This document shows positions 1-8,155 of a stretch of DNA of 60,755 bases, in pieces. The position numbers and the translations under genes were made by a program. Below the pieces are notes generated by a model that worked only from the letters and a program-made list of their open reading frames with translations, ran no database searches and was not told the origin of the DNA. The stretch lies in the NCBI GenBank assembly GCA_019745275.1, contig JAIETJ010000054.1, forward strand, positions 1-60,755, written 5' to 3'. Each line of letters begins with the position of its first letter. Position 1 is the first letter of the stretch. This DNA is from Pseudomonadaceae bacterium (GTDB lineage Bacteria; Pseudomonadota; Gammaproteobacteria; Pseudomonadales; Pseudomonadaceae).

Positions 1-57
1 GAGCAACTGAGCGAAGCCCGCGACACTATTTTACAGCCGCCCACCTATGCCGACTGA
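1..57 (+). CDS. nadB: C-terminal end of a plus-strand gene, probably nadB (L-aspartate oxidase), cut by the window edge
   Basis: An open frame enters from the left edge and stops with TGA at 55-57, encoding 18 residues that end in ...QPPTYAD. The fragment is too short to identify by motif. The nadB call rests on the Pseudomonas gene order, where nadB converges on ygfX-sdhE and lies near algU. It overlaps the 3' end of ygfX by about 32 bases tail to tail. It could instead be the chance end of an unrelated frame. Confidence 0.45.
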   Translation, partial: EQLSEARDTILQPPTYAD

Positions 58-478
58 ACTTCAACTGCAGGCGTAATAGCCGATGCTCCCGGTGGCTCAG
101 GGCATCACAAGGGATGCACAGCCCGCGCACGCGGCGCTGACCGGCTAAGCGAAAATGCAGCACCACCACTAACGGCAACGCCACGCTGCTGGGCCGCAGT
201 TGCACGGCCTGCCAGCCGCTTGCGCCGTTATACAACTGCCAACCGCCATCATCGTGGCGCACGCCGCTAAAGGCTTGTGGTGATTTGAGCAGTATTTGCC
301 GAGGCAAACACCAGGCCGCGTGCAGCAGCGCCAAGCCGCAGCCTAAAAGCTGCAGCCACAGCGGGAGTGCCGCCAACAGCACGGCCAGCAAAGCCAAACC
401 GAGCGTTAACAAATAACCGGCCAATAGCAAACCCGAGGTCTGCCAGCGGCATTCGAACGCCTTACTTGGGCTGGACAC
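26..478 (-). CDS. ygfX: YgfX/CptA family membrane protein
   Basis: A 150-residue protein with a hydrophobic hairpin (about residues 15-55) followed by a soluble C-terminal part, the layout of the YgfX (CptA) family. In enterobacteria this protein is an inner-membrane partner encoded next to sdhE. A toxin role acting on cytoskeletal proteins has been proposed for it, but that role is disputed and not visible here. The gene starts 17 bases inside the end of sdhE, so the two are translationally coupled. Family call is from topology plus operon context. Confidence 0.8.
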   Translation of the reverse strand: MSSPSKAFECRWQTSGLLLAGYLLTLGLALLAVLLAALPLWLQLLGCGLALLHAAWCLPRQILLKSPQAFSGVRHDDGGWQLYNGASGWQAVQLRPSSVALPLVVVLHFRLAGQRRVRGLCIPCDALSHREHRLLRLQLKFSRHRWAAVK

Positions 479-716
479 GGTCCAAAATTATCTTAACGAT
501 GATTTTAAGGTCGGCATCATCCGGCACGCCACGCTGCATAAACCAGCCAAACATGTCCTGATCTTCACAGGTTAACAACTGCCGATAGCGCTCTTGATTG
601 ACCGCATCAAGGGTCGGAAACACCTCACGCACAAAAGGCACCAGCAGCAAATCCAGCTCCAGCATGCCGCGACGGCTATGCCAAAACAGTTGGTTGAGCT
701 CAGTCGAATCGACCAT
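462..716 (-). CDS. sdhE: SdhE, succinate dehydrogenase flavinylation factor
   Basis: An 84-residue protein carrying the SdhE signature RGMLELD near residues 16-22; the RGxxE core is needed in the family for covalent FAD attachment to SdhA/FrdA. Length and acidic, helical character match the family. It is the first gene of an sdhE-ygfX pair reading leftwards and is divergent from ygfZ, sharing about 140 bp of upstream DNA. It was formerly called CptB or YgfY and described as an antitoxin; the flavinylation role is better supported. Confidence 0.93.
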   Translation of the reverse strand: MVDSTELNQLFWHSRRGMLELDLLLVPFVREVFPTLDAVNQERYRQLLTCEDQDMFGWFMQRGVPDDADLKIIVKIILDRVQPK

Positions 717-857
717 GCAGCAGTTCCTTACGGTTATTCATAAAATAAGCCTGCCTAGGGTAACGCAGGATTTGCGCCATATTATAGCGACGCTAGACAC
801 TTGCCTGCACCCGCAGACAAGCCGACAGCAGCACTCTATGATGAGCGCCCTGACTTT

Positions 858-1859
858 ATGTTTGCGAACCCCATGGCCGACCTCGCTTCTACCGACCTAG
901 TTGTTACCAATGCAGCTGTTACCGACTCAGCATTTTTTTGCGTCTTGAGCCACGAAGGCCTGCTGGCCGTACGCGGCGCCGACGCCAGCAAGCTGCTTCA
1001 GGGCCAACTGACCTGCAACCTAAATTACCTCGACGCGCACAGCGCCAGCTTGGGCGCACGCTGTACACCCAAGGGCCGAATGCTCTCGAGCTTTCGCATC
1101 CTTCAGCAGGCCGACGGCTATTTACTGGCCATGGCCGCCGAACTACTCAGCGAACAGCTGGCCGAACTGCAGAAGTACGCGGTTTTTTCTAAGTCCAAAC
1201 TCACCGACGAAAGCGCCGCTTGGGTCCGTTTTGGCCTGCAAGGTGGCGATGCCGCACTCGTCAGCCTTGGCATAGAGCTACCCGCCAACAGCGACAGCGT
1301 CGCCCACCACGGCGAGTTAATCGCCGTACGCCTGAGCGATGGTCGTTGCGAACTCTGGCTGCCGGCCAGCGCCGCCGAGCAAATCCAAGCGCAACTTAGC
1401 CTGCATTTGCCGCAAGCCGAGCTCAACAGCTGGTTACTGGCGCAAGTTCGCGCCGGCATCGGCCAAGTCTTCGGCGCCAGTCGCGAAGCGTTTATTCCGC
1501 AGATGATCAACCTGCAAGCACTCGGCGGCGTGAGTTTCAAAAAAGGTTGCTACACCGGCCAAGAAATCGTCGCGCGCATGCAGTATCTGGGCAAGTTAAA
1601 GCGCCGGCTGTACCGTCTCAGCGTGGCAGACGGCGAGATACCCGCAGTGGCCACCGGTATTTTTTCGCCAATCCACGCCAGCAGCGTCGGTGAAGTGGTA
1701 CTGGCCGCACGCAGCGAAAACGGCGTTGAATTGCTCGCCGTACTGCAAGAAGACGCCCTTAACGATGGCCGCATCCACTTGGCCAGCCTCGCCGGCAGCG
1801 CACTGCAGCGCTTAGAGCTACCCTATAAATTAGATTCTGATCGTGAGATTCAGCGCTAG
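858..1859 (+). CDS. ygfZ: YgfZ, folate-dependent Fe-S cluster protein of the GcvT family
   Basis: The protein has about 333 residues if the ATG at 858 is used; ATG 873 is equally plausible, and a TTG at 801 would add a poorly conserved tail. The YgfZ signature K-G-C-Y-x-G-Q-E is present at about residues 228-235, with the cysteine required for function in the family. YgfZ is a tetrahydrofolate-binding protein that helps make or repair certain [4Fe-4S] enzymes. Divergence from sdhE pairs two cofactor-insertion factors. No strong ribosome site decides the start. Confidence 0.92.
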   Translation: MFANPMADLASTDLVVTNAAVTDSAFFCVLSHEGLLAVRGADASKLLQGQLTCNLNYLDAHSASLGARCTPKGRMLSSFRILQQADGYLLAMAAELLSEQLAELQKYAVFSKSKLTDESAAWVRFGLQGGDAALVSLGIELPANSDSVAHHGELIAVRLSDGRCELWLPASAAEQIQAQLSLHLPQAELNSWLLAQVRAGIGQVFGASREAFIPQMINLQALGGVSFKKGCYTGQEIVARMQYLGKLKRRLYRLSVADGEIPAVATGIFSPIHASSVGEVVLAARSENGVELLAVLQEDALNDGRIHLASLAGSALQRLELPYKLDSDREIQR

Positions 1860-1934
1860 TCACTAGACCGCGCTGTTCTGCCAACTACACTGATAGGGCA
1901 ACTGCCGCACAGCCCGCCAGCAAAGAGAGCCAAG

Positions 1935-2771
1935 ATGAGCACACTTGCCGACAAAGTCCAACGCGACCTGATTCAAGCCATCGAGAACGATGAACTGGTG
2001 CTGCCAACCCTGCCAGAGGTCGCCTTAAAGGTTCGCGAGGCCGCCGAAGACCCGAATATCAGCACCCTGCAACTGAGCAAGGTGATTGGTAACGACGCGG
2101 CTTTAACCGCACGCATCATCAAAGTGGTCAACAGCCCATTGCTGCGCACCAGCAAAGAAATCACCGACCTGCAAATGGCCATCAACCGTCTCGGCATCAA
2201 CTACACCTGTAACCTCGCTATCGGCTTGGCGATGGAGCAAATGTTCCAAGCCACCTCCGATGTAGTCGACCGTAAAATGCGCGAAATGTGGGCCAAGAGC
2301 ACCGAAATCGCAGGTATCTGCCATGTACTGTGCAAGCAGTTCACTCGCTTGATGCCCGACCAAGCGACCCTCGCCGGCTTGATTCATCAAATTGGCGCTT
2401 TGCCGATTTTGGCCTACGCCGAAGATCACAACGACCTACTAGCCGACTCCATCAGCCTTAATCATGTGATCGAGCAAATTCACCCGATCATCGGCGACAA
2501 AATCCTGCGTACTTGGGCCTTCCCTGAGCAATTGGCGATTATTCCCGGCCAGTACCTCGATTTCACCCGCGACTCGGCCAAGGTCGACTATGTCGACATC
2601 GTCCAGGTGGCCACCTTGCAAAGCTACATTGGCACCGACCACCCCTACACCAAGCTCGACTGGAGCCAGATTCCGGCGTTCGCCAAGCTGGGCCTAGACC
2701 CAAGCAAAGACATGAACGACGACGAAGACCTCTCGGCCGCCATGGAAGCGGCCATGAGCATGCTCCAGTAA
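1935..2771 (+). CDS. HDOD domain protein
   Basis: A 278-residue cytosolic protein starting at ATG 1935 behind an AG-rich ribosome site (AAGAGAG). Residues about 18-215 form an HDOD domain (opening LPTLPEVALKV, then an NDAAL/INRLG region typical of the family). HDOD is an HD-related fold without the metal-binding HD pair, often found in bacterial signalling proteins. No other domain is attached; the last 30 residues are acidic. It sits alone between ygfZ and ung, and its function is not defined by context. Confidence 0.85.
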   Translation: MSTLADKVQRDLIQAIENDELVLPTLPEVALKVREAAEDPNISTLQLSKVIGNDAALTARIIKVVNSPLLRTSKEITDLQMAINRLGINYTCNLAIGLAMEQMFQATSDVVDRKMREMWAKSTEIAGICHVLCKQFTRLMPDQATLAGLIHQIGALPILAYAEDHNDLLADSISLNHVIEQIHPIIGDKILRTWAFPEQLAIIPGQYLDFTRDSAKVDYVDIVQVATLQSYIGTDHPYTKLDWSQIPAFAKLGLDPSKDMNDDEDLSAAMEAAMSMLQ

Positions 2772-2775
2772 GCAA

Positions 2776-2810
2776 TTGCCGGGCGGGCCGTAACTCAGCC
2801 GGCCCGGCAA
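2776..2810. terminator. GC-rich hairpin between HDOD gene and ung
   Basis: Nine-base perfect arms TTGCCGGGC and GCCCGGCAA flank a 17-base loop in the convergent gap between the HDOD gene and ung. There is no T-run on either side, so it may be a weak bidirectional terminator or simply a stabilising 3' hairpin. Confidence 0.4.
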
Positions 2811-2850
2811 CACACTGCACCAGCAACAAACCCTGCAACCACCACCATCA

Positions 2851-3546
2851 TTAAAGCGCCGGCAAACGCCAGTCGATTGGCGACTCGCCGTTCTGCGCGA
2901 GAAATTTATTGGTGCGACTAAAATGGCCGTTACCGATAAAGCCGCGATAGGCCGACAAAGGCGACGGATGCACCGACTTCAGCACCAGATGCTTGCTGGC
3001 ATCGATGAGCTTCTCTTTAGTCTGCGCATGCGCACCCCAGAGCAAAAACACTAAATTCTGCTGACGCTCACTGGCCACGGCGATAACCCGATCGGTGAAA
3101 TGCTGCCAGCCGGCTTTGGTGTGGGAGCCAGCATCGGCCTGTTCCACCGTTAAGGTGGTATTGAGCAGTAACACGCCCTGATCGGCCCAATGCTGCAGAC
3201 AGCCATGCTGAGCGATGTCGATATTGAGGTCGCGCTTGAGTTCTTTATAGATATTCAACAACGACGGTGGCGTAGCAATCCCCGGCTGCACCGAGAAGCA
3301 CAGGCCATGGGCTTGGCCGGGGCCGTGATACGGGTCTTGACCAAGAATCACCACTTTTACCTGCGCCAACGGGGTGGAATTCAGCGCATTAAAAATCAGC
3401 GGCCCGGGCGGGAAAATCACCTTGCCGGCAGCTTTTTCGCTGCGCAAAAATTCACTCAACTTGCGCATATAGGGCTGCTCAAACTCAGCCTGCAGGGCCG
3501 CCTTCCAGCCAGCTTCAAGCTTGATTCGATCCAACTCAGCACTCAT
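2851..3546 (-). CDS. ung: Uracil-DNA glycosylase
   Basis: A 231-residue family 1 UDG that removes uracil from DNA in base excision repair. It carries the catalytic water-activating motif GQDPYHG (residues 69-75, Asp71) and the DNA-intercalation motif [11 protein letters not shown] near residue 190. Length is typical. The start codon at 3546 has a good purine-rich site just upstream (GGGGAGGC on the coding strand). Monocistronic, convergent with the HDOD gene. Confidence 0.98.
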   Translation of the reverse strand: MSAELDRIKLEAGWKAALQAEFEQPYMRKLSEFLRSEKAAGKVIFPPGPLIFNALNSTPLAQVKVVILGQDPYHGPGQAHGLCFSVQPGIATPPSLLNIYKELKRDLNIDIAQHGCLQHWADQGVLLLNTTLTVEQADAGSHTKAGWQHFTDRVIAVASERQQNLVFLLWGAHAQTKEKLIDASKHLVLKSVHPSPLSAYRGFIGNGHFSRTNKFLAQNGESPIDWRLPAL

Positions 3547-3826
3547 ACCAGCCTCCCCTAAGCAAAGAAGGCCGCACGCTAGACAAGCACCGCTAGCAAG
3601 TCAAGGCGCGCAAGAATAGAGCGTCCGCCCGACAGCGAATACCAATAGCCGCGCAGAAAAACTGCGCCATCACCCGCAGGCGCGTCCGCACGACCAAGGC
3701 CACGGCTAACTCCACGCGAGCCTCATAGGTTTTATGATCGCGACAGCCAAGGCATGCCCTGAACCGCCGAGAGTGTACTATCCGGTATGCCACTTCCCAC
3801 TCACATCCAGCAACGAGAAACCGTCC

Positions 3827-4990
3827 ATGGATTTTGACTTAAGCGAAGAACAACGCCTGCTGGTAAACAGCGCCAGCGCCTTTGCTGCCCATGAGCTAAG
3901 CCCGCACGCGGCCGACTGGGACCGCGAGCATTACTTCCCGCTCGAGGTGATTCGGCACGCCGCCGAGCAGGGCTATCTGGCCCTGTATCTGCCGGAAGAG
4001 GATGGCGGCCTAGGCCTCTCGCGGTTATCGGCCTCGTTGATTTTTGAACAGCTCTCCGCCGGTTGCGTGGCCACCACAGCGTTTCTGACCATCCACAACA
4101 TGGCTTCATGGATGCTCGCCTCCTTTGCCGATCAGGCGCTCAAAGATCAATGGCTGCCGCGCCTGACCAGCGGCGAACTGCTGGCGTCCTATTGCCTCAC
4201 CGAGCCGGATGCCGGCTCCGATGCCGCCAACCTGCGCACCCGAGCCAAGCGTGACGGCGACGACTATCTGCTGGATGGCAGCAAGTGTTTTATCTCCGGA
4301 GCGGGCAGCACCGAAGTACTGATCGTCATGGCGCGCACCGGCGGCGATGGCGCCAAAGGTATCTCGTGTTTCTTGGTGCCGGCCGACGCCGAAGGCGTCA
4401 GCTACGGCCGTAACGAGCTAAAAATGGGCTGGCGCGCCCAGCCAACCCGCTCCATCACCTTTAACAACGTGCGCATTCCGGCCGGCAACCGCATCGGTCC
4501 GGAAGGTCAGGGCTTCGTCTACGCGATGAAGGGCCTAGATGGCGGGCGTATCAATATCGCCAGTTGCTCGTTAGGGGCGGCGCAAGCCGCGCTGGAACAA
4601 TCGCTGCGCTACGTGGAAGAGCGTAAGCAGTTCGGCAAGCCACTCAGCGACTTGCAGGCCTTGCAATTCAAACTGGCCGACATGCTCACCGACCTAACCG
4701 CCAGCCGGCAGATGGTGCGTCTCGCCGCCCATAAACTGGACCACGGCCACAGCGAAGCCAGCTTGTATTGCGCCATGGCCAAGCGTTTTGCCACTGACCG
4801 ATGCTTTGACCTATGCAACGACGCCCTGCAACTGCACGGCGGCTATGGCTACCTGAATGACTACCCGCTGGAGCGCTGGGTGCGCGACAGCCGTGTGCAT
4901 CAGATTCTGGAGGGTACCAATGAAATCATGCGGGTGATTATCGCCCGCCGCTTATTGGCCCAAGGTGGCATGCTAGAGCAGCTACTCTAA
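3827..4990 (+). CDS. Acyl-CoA dehydrogenase, probably isobutyryl-CoA dehydrogenase of valine catabolism
   Basis: A 387-residue flavoprotein; ATG 3827 gives the family N-terminus MDFDLSEEQ, and an upstream in-frame ATG at 3734 would add 31 non-family residues. It shows YCLTEPDAGSD (FAD/substrate), the C-terminal QLHGGYGY and the ILEGTNEIMR signature next to the base region. Family members oxidise short acyl-CoAs and pass electrons to ETF. The following genes (hydratase, 3-hydroxyisobutyryl-CoA hydrolase, 3-hydroxyisobutyrate dehydrogenase) point to isobutyryl-CoA as substrate. Substrate is inferred from order only. Confidence 0.88.
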   Translation: MDFDLSEEQRLLVNSASAFAAHELSPHAADWDREHYFPLEVIRHAAEQGYLALYLPEEDGGLGLSRLSASLIFEQLSAGCVATTAFLTIHNMASWMLASFADQALKDQWLPRLTSGELLASYCLTEPDAGSDAANLRTRAKRDGDDYLLDGSKCFISGAGSTEVLIVMARTGGDGAKGISCFLVPADAEGVSYGRNELKMGWRAQPTRSITFNNVRIPAGNRIGPEGQGFVYAMKGLDGGRINIASCSLGAAQAALEQSLRYVEERKQFGKPLSDLQALQFKLADMLTDLTASRQMVRLAAHKLDHGHSEASLYCAMAKRFATDRCFDLCNDALQLHGGYGYLNDYPLERWVRDSRVHQILEGTNEIMRVIIARRLLAQGGMLEQLL

Positions 4991-4993
4991 ATT

Positions 4994-5052
4994 CGTAAGG
5001 TGGGCTTTAGCCCACCAGCGCGCCCGATCGGTGGGCTAAAGCCCACCTTACG
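4994..5052. repeat. REP-like inverted repeat (CGTAAGGTGGGCTTTAGCCC type)
   Basis: Two 23-base arms, CGTAAGGTGGGCTTTAG... and its reverse complement ...CTTACG, face each other across about 13 bases in the gap after the acyl-CoA dehydrogenase. Each arm itself contains a smaller palindrome (GGGCTTTAGCCC). This is the intergenic palindrome style of Pseudomonas REP/BIME elements. It may also end or attenuate transcription inside the valine operon. Confidence 0.8.
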
Positions 5053-5081
5053 CGTTTATTTGCGCGATAAAGGATGACTCC

Positions 5082-5900
5082 ATGAGCAACGAAATCGAAA
5101 CCTATCAAAGCCACCCCTTCGATCTAACCCATAAATTGACCGTGGAAAAACACGGCCATACCGCCCTAATCACCATCAATAATCCACCAGCCAACACGTG
5201 GGATCGCGACTCGCTGATCGGCCTTAAGCAACTGATCGAACACCTCAACCGCGACGACCAGGTATATGCGCTGGTAATTACCGGCCAAGGGCATAAGTTC
5301 TTCAGCGCCGGCGCCGACCTGAAATTATTTGCCGATGGCGACAAGGCACGCGCCCGCGAGATGGCCCGCCGGTTTGGCGAAGCCTTCGAGGCGCTGCGTG
5401 ATTTTCGCGGCGTATCGATTGCCGCCATTAACGGCTACGCCATGGGTGGCGGGCTGGAGTGCGCGCTGGCGTGCGACATTCGCATCGCCGAAAGCCATGC
5501 TCAGCTCGCCCTGCCCGAAGCCACGGTCGGTTTGCTGCCCTGCGCCGGCGGCACCCAAGCACTGAGTTGGTTAGTCGGTGAAGGCTGGGCCAAGCGCATG
5601 ATTCTCTGCGGTGAGCGCTTGGACGCCGACAGCGCGCTGCGCATCGGCTTAGTCGAGCAAGTGGTCGATAGCGGTGAAGCCCGTGGCCACGCCCTGCTGT
5701 TGGCGGCCAAAGTGGCCAAACAAAGCCCAGTCGCTGTGCGCACCATCAAACCGCTAATCCAAGGCGCCCGCGAACGCGCGCCGAATACCTGGCTGGCCGC
5801 CGAGCGCGAGAGCTTTGTGGATTTATTCGATGCCGACGACACCCGCGAAGGGGTGAATGCCTTCTTGGAAAAACGCGACCCGCAGTGGCGCAATAAGTAA
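5082..5900 (+). CDS. Enoyl-CoA hydratase/isomerase family protein (methacrylyl-CoA hydratase candidate)
   Basis: A 272-residue crotonase-fold protein, start ATG 5082 behind AAAGGA. Family landmarks are FSAGADLK (oxyanion-hole loop, about residues 74-81), then NGYAMGGGLECALACD and the LPEATVGLLPCAGGTQ loop, including the position that carries the second catalytic glutamate in hydratases. Hydratases of this type add water to unsaturated acyl-CoAs. The position between the dehydrogenase and the 3-hydroxyisobutyryl-CoA hydrolase suggests methacrylyl-CoA as substrate (inference). Confidence 0.88.
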   Translation: MSNEIETYQSHPFDLTHKLTVEKHGHTALITINNPPANTWDRDSLIGLKQLIEHLNRDDQVYALVITGQGHKFFSAGADLKLFADGDKARAREMARRFGEAFEALRDFRGVSIAAINGYAMGGGLECALACDIRIAESHAQLALPEATVGLLPCAGGTQALSWLVGEGWAKRMILCGERLDADSALRIGLVEQVVDSGEARGHALLLAAKVAKQSPVAVRTIKPLIQGARERAPNTWLAAERESFVDLFDADDTREGVNAFLEKRDPQWRNK

Positions 5901-5982
5901 TCGCCAGATGGGCAACCGCAGCGTTGCCCAGTCGATGGATGGCGCGCCATTCATCCAGCCGCAACCACCACTGGAAACCAGC

Positions 5983-7086
5983 ATGAACGTGCAATTTGAA
6001 GAGCGCCACGGCCAACAGGGCGACCGGATCGGTATCGCCACCCTGGATGCACCCAGCAGCCTCAATGCGCTGTCGCTGCCGATGATCAACGCACTGGCCG
6101 AGCGGCTCGATGCGTGGGCCAACGACCCGGCGATTGTCTGCGTAATGTTACGCGGGCACGGCAGCAAAGCTTTCTGCGCCGGCGGCGACGTGTTGCAACT
6201 GGTGCAATCTTGCCGCGACCAACCGGGGGTTATCCCCGAATTGGCCGGCACTTTTTTCGCCACTGAATACCGTCTCGACTACCGCATCCATACGTATCCA
6301 AAACCACTGATTGTCTGGGGCCACGGCTATGTAATGGGCGGCGGCATGGGGCTGTTGCAAGGTGCGGCCATTCGTATCGTCACCCCATCCAGTCGCTTGG
6401 CCATGCCGGAGATCAGCATCGGCCTGTACCCGGATGTCGGCGGCAGTTGGTTCCTCTCGCGTCTGCCGGGCAAGCTTGGACTGTTTCTCGGTCTCACCGG
6501 CGCGCAGATCAACGCCCGCGATGCGCTGGACCTGAATCTGGCCGACCGGATGTTGCTGGACGAGCAGCAAGATGAACTGCTCAGCGGCCTGCAGCAGTTG
6601 AACTGGCAAGACCAACCGAGCCTGCAACTTAACAGCCTGCTCAAAGCGTTGGCGCAACAGGCCCATGCGCAACAACCCTCCGCGCAATGGCTGCCGAGGC
6701 GCGAGCAGCTGGATGCCTTACTGGATGTCATCGATCTGCCTAGCGTTTGGCACGCCATCTGCGCCCTGAGTGATGACCAAGACCCACTGCTGGCCCGCGC
6801 AGCCCGTACCCTCCGCGCCGGCTGCCCGCTGACCGCGCATCTGGTTTGGGAGCAAATACGCCGCGCCAAGCACTTGTCGCTGGCTCAGGTATTTCAGATG
6901 GAATACGCCATCAGCCTGAACTGCTGCCGTCACCCGGAATTTGCCGAAGGCGTGCGCGCCCGCTTAATCGACAAAGACCAAACGCCACGCTGGCACTGGC
7001 CCGATGTAGCGAGGATTTCCGCCGCCGAAATCGAAGCGCACTTCCAACCCGCTTGGGCTGGTGCGCATCCACTGGCGGATTTGTAA
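5983..7086 (+). CDS. 3-hydroxyisobutyryl-CoA hydrolase (enoyl-CoA hydratase/isomerase family)
   Basis: A 367-residue protein from ATG 5983; the frame is open further upstream but that part overlaps the previous gene and is not family-like. The crotonase core shows FCAGGDV, the GYVMGGGMG loop and the ISIGLYPDVGGSWFLSRLPG stretch, plus the long C-terminal half (ECH_2 region with MEYAISLNCCRHPEFAEGVRA) that distinguishes the hydrolase from ordinary hydratases. The reaction releases free 3-hydroxyisobutyrate, which fits mmsB just downstream. Confidence 0.9.
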   Translation: MNVQFEERHGQQGDRIGIATLDAPSSLNALSLPMINALAERLDAWANDPAIVCVMLRGHGSKAFCAGGDVLQLVQSCRDQPGVIPELAGTFFATEYRLDYRIHTYPKPLIVWGHGYVMGGGMGLLQGAAIRIVTPSSRLAMPEISIGLYPDVGGSWFLSRLPGKLGLFLGLTGAQINARDALDLNLADRMLLDEQQDELLSGLQQLNWQDQPSLQLNSLLKALAQQAHAQQPSAQWLPRREQLDALLDVIDLPSVWHAICALSDDQDPLLARAARTLRAGCPLTAHLVWEQIRRAKHLSLAQVFQMEYAISLNCCRHPEFAEGVRARLIDKDQTPRWHWPDVARISAAEIEAHFQPAWAGAHPLADL

Positions 7087-7094
7087 CAACAACC

Positions 7095-7150
7095 GGTAGG
7101 AGCCAGCTTGCTGGCGATCCAGCGCAATCGCCAGCAAGCTAGCTCCTACC
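7095..7150. repeat. REP element, GTAGGAGCCAGCTTGCTGGC type
   Basis: Arms GGTAGGAGCCAGCTTGCTGG... and ...CTAGCTCCTACC flank a 7-9 base loop (CCAGCGC region). This is the classic Pseudomonas REP family in which each arm opens with GTAGGAGC and holds an AGC-TTGCT core. The two arms differ at one or two bases (CAGCTTG versus TAGCTTG). It lies in the 110-bp gap before mmsB. No RAYT transposase gene is in the window. Confidence 0.88.
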
Positions 7151-7196
7151 ACAGCGCATACAGCGGCAGCCGGCTATTTGAATAAGGAGCACTCGC

Positions 7197-8081
7197 ATGA
7201 CCCGCATCGCTTTTATTGGTCTTGGTCACATGGGTTTGCCGATGGCCCGCAACCTGCTCAAGGCAGGCCATCAGCTGAGTGTTTTCGACCTGGTCGCCAG
7301 CGCCGTTGCGGAACTGGCCGCTGAAGGCGCCCGCGCCGCCAGCAGCGCCGCCGATGCGGTTAACGGCGCCAGCGTGATCATCAGCATGTTGCCGGCCAGC
7401 CAACACGTCGAAGCGCTGTACCTAGGCGATACTGGTTTGCTCGGCCGTATTGCCGCCGAGAGCTTGATTATTGAGTGCTCGACCATCGCTCCGGAGTCAG
7501 CGCGCAAGGTGCATCAAGCCGCCGCTAGCCTCGGCTTGCCGATGCTCGACGCGCCAGTTTCAGGCGGCACCGCCGGCGCCGCAGCCGGCACCCTGACCTT
7601 TATGGTCGGCGGCGACGCCGCGGTATTGGAACAAGCCCGACCGATATTGGCGGCCATGGGCAGCCGTATTTTGCATGCAGGCAGCGACGGCGCCGGCCAA
7701 GTGGCCAAGGTCTGCAACAACCAGTTGCTGGCCGTATTGATGATCGGCACCGCCGAAGCCATGGCCCTGGGCGTCGCCAACGGCCTGGAGCCCAAGGTGC
7801 TGGCCGAGATCATGCGTCAGAGTTCGGGCGGCAACTGGGCGCTGGAAAAATACAATCCCTGGCCCGGGGTGATGCCCGCCGCACCGGCCTCCCGCGAGTA
7901 CAGCGGCGGCTTTATGAGTGAGCTAATGGCCAAAGACTTAGGCCTCGCCCAGCAGGCCGCGCAAGCCACCGCCAGCAGCACACCGATGGGCGCCCTCGCC
8001 TTGCAACTGTACCGACTGCTGCTCAAGCGAGGCCAAGGCAAACTGGACTTCTCGGCGATCCAGAAGCTGTTTGTCGAATAA
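7197..8081 (+). CDS. mmsB: 3-hydroxyisobutyrate dehydrogenase
   Basis: A 294-residue NAD(P)-dependent beta-hydroxyacid dehydrogenase. The Rossmann motif GLGHMG is at residues 8-13, the substrate signature DAPVSGGTAGAAAGTL lies near residue 120 and the catalytic lysine is K171 in GAGQVAKVCNNQ. Start ATG 7197 has an AAGGAG site. It oxidises 3-hydroxyisobutyrate to methylmalonate semialdehyde and closes the valine run begun at 3827. The semialdehyde dehydrogenase (mmsA) that normally follows in the pathway is not in this window. Confidence 0.93.
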   Translation: MTRIAFIGLGHMGLPMARNLLKAGHQLSVFDLVASAVAELAAEGARAASSAADAVNGASVIISMLPASQHVEALYLGDTGLLGRIAAESLIIECSTIAPESARKVHQAAASLGLPMLDAPVSGGTAGAAAGTLTFMVGGDAAVLEQARPILAAMGSRILHAGSDGAGQVAKVCNNQLLAVLMIGTAEAMALGVANGLEPKVLAEIMRQSSGGNWALEKYNPWPGVMPAAPASREYSGGFMSELMAKDLGLAQQAAQATASSTPMGALALQLYRLLLKRGQGKLDFSAIQKLFVE

Positions 8082-8105
8082 GTTGCACTCGCCCAGACAG
8101 CACAA

Positions 8106-8123
8106 CGCCGCGAATTCGCGGCG
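8106..8123. terminator. Perfect 18-base palindrome between mmsB and wssI
   Basis: CGCCGCGAATTCGCGGCG is a perfect palindrome in the convergent gap between mmsB and the end of the cellulose operon. It can form a GC-rich hairpin, but only scattered Ts follow on either strand. Possible bidirectional terminator. Confidence 0.45.
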
Positions 8124-8155
8124 CTGTCGTTGTTACATACGGCAGGTGGCTAAAA

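Noticed and set aside
26..716. Toxin-antitoxin pair (CptA/CptB)
   Set aside because: The sequence matches sdhE and ygfX, and the flavinylation role of SdhE is better established than the toxin-antitoxin proposal.
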